The translations under genes and the position numbers were made by a program. Shown here piece after piece: positions 7,401 to 9,501 of a stretch of DNA of 9,501 bases (the stretch's first letter is position 1; every line of letters starts with the position of its first letter). Location of the stretch: positions 1 to 9,501 of the forward strand of contig JAFAEB010000156.1 in NCBI GenBank assembly GCA_023424235.1, given 5' to 3'. The notes under the pieces were generated by a model. It made no database searches. It saw only the letters and a list, made by a program, of their open reading frames with translations, and was not told the origin of the DNA. This stretch comes from Bacillota bacterium. GTDB taxonomy: Bacteria > Bacillota > Clostridia > Lachnospirales > Lachnospiraceae.

Positions 7401-8003
7401 TTTAATTGCTGCTTTATCAACAATAGAAGCATAATCATCATATTCAAGAGCTTCTATCTTTTGGATTTCATGTGAAGTTCGAAAACCATCAAAGAAATGT
7501 ACAAAAGGAAGCCTACCCTTAATCGCTGCTAAGTGAGCGATTGGTGCTATATCCATAACTTCTTGAACAGAACCAGTTGCAAGGAAGGCGCAACCTGTTT
7601 GTCTTGCGGCCATTACGTCTTGATGGTCACCGAAAATACTCAATGCTTGAGCTGCGAGTGCTCTTGCACTTACATGTAATACACCTGGTAAAAGTTCGCC
7701 TGCTACTTTATACATATTAGGTATCATTAATAACAAACCTTGTGAAGCAGTAAATGTAGTTGTTAGAGCTCCAGCTTGTAAAGAACCATGGAATGCACCT
7801 GAAGCACCTGCTTCCGATTGCATTTCTACAACTCTAACTTCTTGATTAAACATATTTTTTCTGCCCCTAGCAGACCATTCATCTGTAATCTCAGCCATAG
7901 TGGATGAAGGGGTAATTGGATATATTGCTGCTACTTCTGTAAAGGCATAAGCAACATAAGCGGCAGCGGTATTACCATCCACAGTCATTTGAATCTTTGC
8001 CAT
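4473..8003 (-). CDS. nifJ: Pyruvate:ferredoxin (flavodoxin) oxidoreductase, homodimeric
   Basis: 1176 residues, all classical PFOR domains fused in one chain. It oxidises pyruvate with CoA to acetyl-CoA and CO2, passing two electrons to ferredoxin or flavodoxin in the cytoplasm. Thiamine-diphosphate residues T31, E64 and R114 are in place (YPITPSST, MQSEAGASGA, VSARALAA). Two ferredoxin-type clusters are held by C689/C692/C695/C699 and C745/C748/C751/C755. The proximal cluster has C813 and C816 (ACAGCGE), C841 (ATGCSS) and probably C1078 (SPCISHG). The diphosphate-Mg motif GDGWAYDIG starts at G969, followed by EIYSNTGGQASKSTP. Positions match or nearly match those I recall for Desulfovibrio africanus PFOR, but the oxygen-protecting C-terminal extension of that enzyme is absent. 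GGGAG (8011-8015) supports the ATG. A 64-residue gene lies 42 bp upstream with no terminator between, so both are probably co-transcribed. No frameshift or missing residue is seen. Confidence 0.97.
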   Translation of the reverse strand: MAKIQMTVDGNTAAAYVAYAFTEVAAIYPITPSSTMAEITDEWSARGRKNMFNQEVRVVEMQSEAGASGAFHGSLQAGALTTTFTASQGLLLMIPNMYKVAGELLPGVLHVSARALAAQALSIFGDHQDVMAARQTGCAFLATGSVQEVMDIAPIAHLAAIKGRLPFVHFFDGFRTSHEIQKIEALEYDDYASIVDKAAIKEFRDRSLSPNNPVVRGTAQNPDIYFQNREASNPFYEQIIPIVETYFTKMAALTGRKYGLFDYYGASDAEYLIIAMGSVTQTIEETIDYYNAKGEKYGLIKVHLFRPFSLKHFLDCIPQSVKKIAVLDRTKEPGAIGEPLYLDVCSAFIGKKNPPLIVGGRYGLGSKDTTPSDITAVYDNLKKDDPKNRFTIGILDDVTNTSLNAPNKISMEPAQRKSCKIWGLGSDGTVGANKQAIKVIGEMTDYKVQAYFDYDSKKSGGITISHLRFGNTPIKSTYLVDHADYVACHNQSYVNKYDMLGDLKEGGIFVLNCQWSDEELETNLPAKFKRELVKKNISFYTINAVDLASKIGLGNRINMIMQGAFFKLIDIIPEEVFLKELKGAATKSYNKKGEKVVQMNHQAIDEGVKSIHKVEIPKEWANAEDIKQEQIEEPDFVKNIMRPMQEQKGHELPVSAFNGMEDGTFPSGSTAYEKRGIAVNVPEWVEERCIQCNQCSLVCPHAVIRPFLLDDEEKKKAPSTFVTKPATGKAFEGYHYKIQISPMDCTGCGNCAEVCPAKGKALIMQPLESQIEVQVENWKFASTEVKFKKELSYGASFKDSQFKEPLMEFSGACAGCGETPYIKLVTQLFGERMMIANATGCSSIWGASAPSTAYTTNREGKGPAWANSLFEDNAEFGYGMYLGVRQIRDKIKVNMEELVKLDIDDKYKEIFTDWIHYKDDGDASKGTSHKVLKVLDEIRSSDNNVTRLVDEIKERKDYLVKRSQWIVGGDGWAYDIGFGGLDHVMASGEDVNILIFDTEIYSNTGGQASKSTPTAAIAKFASAGKHQGKKDLGRMMMTYGNVYVAQVGINADNNQLIKALREAESYKGPSIIICYSPCISHGLKDGMGRSMFSIKNAVQSGYWHLYRYNPELKKEGKNPFILDSKEPTGDFREFIMNQVRYNALARMFPEQAEELFKKTEEEARERYQTYKTLASL

Positions 8004-8045
8004 ATTAGTTCTCCCATCTACTTCATTCTTATATAATCATATTTT

Positions 8046-8240
8046 CTATAATCTACTACCATTATCAACCCAGTTTTTTGCTTTCTCCACATCATATTCT
8101 GCTGGGATACTTACATTACTTTTATCAAAAGTTTGTTCAATATTAGCCCATGCAGCAGTTCCTTCGTTATTTGTTGCATCTACTTTATCAAGTCTTTTAT
8201 TATTTTTTCCACTTAAAGGATTTTCAATTGGTTTATTCAT
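8046..8240 (-). CDS. Small protein, DUF3787-like (putative clostridial spore surface family)
   Basis: 64 residues, hydrophilic, without signal peptide or membrane segment. The N-terminal 25 residues are rich in Asn and Lys and look disordered. The conserved-looking part is GTAAWANIE (27-35) followed by SNVSIPAE (41-48) and a final AKNWVD (54-59). From memory this matches the DUF3787 family of clostridia, some members of which are named spore surface proteins; the biochemical role is unknown. The ATG at 8238-8240 has a strong AAGGAGA (8247-8253) at seven-base spacing, so the gene is real despite its size. It lies 42 bp upstream of the PFOR gene on the same strand, with no hairpin between. Whether the pairing reflects a shared role or only a shared promoter cannot be told here. 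Confidence 0.7.
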   Translation of the reverse strand: MNKPIENPLSGKNNKRLDKVDATNNEGTAAWANIEQTFDKSNVSIPAEYDVEKAKNWVDNGSRL

Positions 8241-8275
8241 GGTTGTTCTCCTTCCTTATCATTCATTATTTTATT

Positions 8276-8352
8276 TTTATATCAAATATAGATATCAATT
8301 AAGATCTCCAAATATAAAGTATTTATACAAGAATTACTAATTTTCTATGCAA
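8276..8352 (-). promoter_or_regulatory. Candidate promoters for the small gene and PFOR
   Basis: Two weak candidates are seen on the minus strand. The nearer is an extended -10, TGATATAAA (8276-8284), with no good -35 box; it would start about 28 nt before the small gene. The farther is TTGCAT (8347-8352) with TATAAA (8322-8327) at a long 19-bp spacing, its -35 abutting the T run of the upstream terminator. A highly expressed enzyme such as PFOR must have a promoter here or further upstream, but neither candidate is convincing alone. No Rex-type operator is visible. Confidence 0.35.
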
Positions 8353-8380
8353 AAAAAGCTGAGAATAAACTCAGCTTTTT
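8351..8380 (-). terminator. Symmetric intrinsic terminator after the GGDEF-EAL gene
   Basis: AAAAAGCTGAG (8353-8363) and CTCAGCTTTTT (8370-8380) are a perfect 11-bp inverted repeat with a six-base loop. The minus-strand transcript ends in seven T (8351-8357). It begins 27 bp after the stop codon of the GGDEF-EAL gene and separates that gene from the small gene and PFOR. The A run on one side and T run on the other mean it could work in both directions. Confidence 0.92.
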
Positions 8381-8385
8381 CTATG

Positions 8386-8401
8386 AATATTATATAATAT
8401 T
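8386..8401. repeat. 16-bp perfect AT palindrome
   Basis: AATATTATATAATATT reads the same on both strands and lies between the stop codon of the GGDEF-EAL gene and its terminator hairpin. Being pure A and T it may be chance; it could add weak structure to the transcript end. Confidence 0.5.
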
Positions 8402-8406
8402 TTTAC

Positions 8407-9501
8407 CTACATAATCTGTTCAACCATATTTTTATTATATATATTATTAATTTCTTCTTCTGGTAATGGTTTGCTAAATAAATATCCTTGAATATAATCA
8501 CAGCCACCTGCTTTTAATCGTTTAAACTGTTCGAAATCTTCAATTCCTTCCGCTGTGATTTCAAGTTCTAGACTATGAGCAAGTCCAATTAATCCATCCA
8601 TAGCATTCAAATTATCCATTCCTAAAAACTTCTCACATAAGGACTTATCCAACTTAATTTTACTAACAGGTATATAGGTTAAATAATTAAGTGATGAATA
8701 ACCGGTTCCAAAATCATCTAATGCAATATGAACTCCAAGTTGATGAATTTTATTAAGAAAATCAAGAGTAACTTCTGATTTTTCTAGTAAAATATTTTCA
8801 GTGATTTCTAATTCTAAATACTTAGGTTCAACCTCATATTCCTCTAGTAACTCTAGCAAATAATTATAATACCCTAAATCACTCATTTGCTTACTAGAAT
8901 AGTTAATTGCAATTGCCTTTTTCTTTTTGCCTTCACTTTTCCATTTTGCTATTTGCATAATAGCTTCTTTCGTCACCCATCTACCGATTTCTTTTATTAA
9001 TCCGGTATCCTCTGCTACCTCAATAAATAAATAAGGTGCAATATTATGATGTTTTAAACGAAGTAAGGCTTCAAAACCAATTATTTCCCCTGTAATAACA
9101 TCAACCTGAGGTTGATATACCAACTTAAAACCGTCTTTATATATAGCTTCTCTTAAAATATCTTCTATCTTCGCTCGTTGTATCATTTCATTTTGCATTT
9201 CAATGTGGTAAAACATAAAGTTATTACGGCCATTGCGTTTCACATGATACATGGCAGTATCAACATTCATAAGTAACTGTTCTTCTTGATTACTGTCATA
9301 TGGATACCTACTAATGCCAATACTGAACTTTGCAAAGTATTCTTTGTTGTTTAAAATGATTGGTTTATCAAACAAGCGCATAATATTACTGACAATGCTT
9401 TCTATTCTAGCAAATTCCTCTTCATGTTTAATAAGAACTAAGAATTCATCTCCACCAAAACGAAATACCTGGAGATTTTCATTTGAAATTAAGGATAAAC
9501 G
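8407..9501 (-). CDS. GGDEF-EAL cyclic-di-GMP protein, 5' end outside the window
   Basis: The frame stays open from the right edge to TAG at 8407-8409, giving 364 residues of a longer protein; the internal ATG at 9379-9381 is not the true start because the GGDEF motif lies upstream of it. Counting from the edge, RFGGDEF is at 14-20, so the diguanylate cyclase signature is intact, and DTAMYHVKRNGRN completes that domain. The usual inhibitory RxxD site five residues before GGDEF is absent (NENL instead). The EAL phosphodiesterase domain follows from about residue 115. It has FEALLRL (E144), N200, the ELEITEN glutamates, DDFGTGYSS (D262/D263), K283, AEG (E318) and YIQGY (Q338), so the metal and catalytic set looks complete. 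The protein could make or degrade cyclic di-GMP, which controls motility, adhesion and sporulation in clostridia. Any sensor domain is in the missing N-terminus. Confidence 0.95.
   Translation of the reverse strand, partial: RLSLISNENLQVFRFGGDEFLVLIKHEEEFARIESIVSNIMRLFDKPIILNNKEYFAKFSIGISRYPYDSNQEEQLLMNVDTAMYHVKRNGRNNFMFYHIEMQNEMIQRAKIEDILREAIYKDGFKLVYQPQVDVITGEIIGFEALLRLKHHNIAPYLFIEVAEDTGLIKEIGRWVTKEAIMQIAKWKSEGKKKKAIAINYSSKQMSDLGYYNYLLELLEEYEVEPKYLELEITENILLEKSEVTLDFLNKIHQLGVHIALDDFGTGYSSLNYLTYIPVSKIKLDKSLCEKFLGMDNLNAMDGLIGLAHSLELEITAEGIEDFEQFKRLKAGGCDYIQGYLFSKPLPEEEINNIYNKNMVEQIM

Noticed and set aside
8279..8298. ATATCAA direct repeat with 13-bp period ahead of the small gene
   Set aside because: The sequence is AT-rich and short, the spacing is not a helical turn, and it matches no operator I recognise, including Rex.

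Overview
The window is AT-rich DNA with clostridial gene content. It holds a homodimeric pyruvate:ferredoxin oxidoreductase, a small protein that resembles a clostridial spore-surface family, a lipoprotein-type MetQ and strong AGGAGG-like ribosome binding sites. Together these suggest an anaerobic, spore-forming Clostridia member, possibly Lachnospiraceae. That assignment is inference from content only; no rRNA, tRNA or other strong marker is present.

Layout: one gene tail lies on the plus strand and everything else lies on the minus strand. Bases 3-125 encode the last 40 residues of a protein that looks like a glutamine-hydrolysing asparagine synthase. The convergent spacer (126-366) holds a 61-nt compound hairpin and a nested 19-bp/12-bp minisatellite. 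Next, on the minus strand, is a membrane acyltransferase (367-1386) with its own promoter and an upstream direct repeat. A complete metN-metI-metQ methionine uptake operon follows: promoter at about 4146-4174, three genes joined by 4-bp and 1-bp overlaps, and an intrinsic terminator at 1561-1591. An AT-rich spacer then leads to the terminator of the pyruvate:ferredoxin oxidoreductase gene (nifJ/por, 4473-8003). A 64-residue gene of the DUF3787-like type sits 42 bp upstream of it and is probably co-transcribed. The window ends in the 3' part of a GGDEF-EAL cyclic-di-GMP gene that runs off the right edge, closed by a symmetric terminator at 8351-8380.

How the genes work together: PFOR converts pyruvate and CoA to acetyl-CoA, CO2 and reduced ferredoxin, the core of clostridial fermentation. 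MetNIQ imports methionine. The acyltransferase probably modifies a surface glycan, and the GGDEF-EAL protein makes or breaks cyclic di-GMP. These are separate transcription units with no evident shared pathway. I see no clear new multi-gene system. The points most worth checking are the compound hairpin plus minisatellite in the left spacer, a MetN that lacks the usual regulatory domain and carries an insertion, the small gene ahead of PFOR, and the direct repeat upstream of the acyltransferase.
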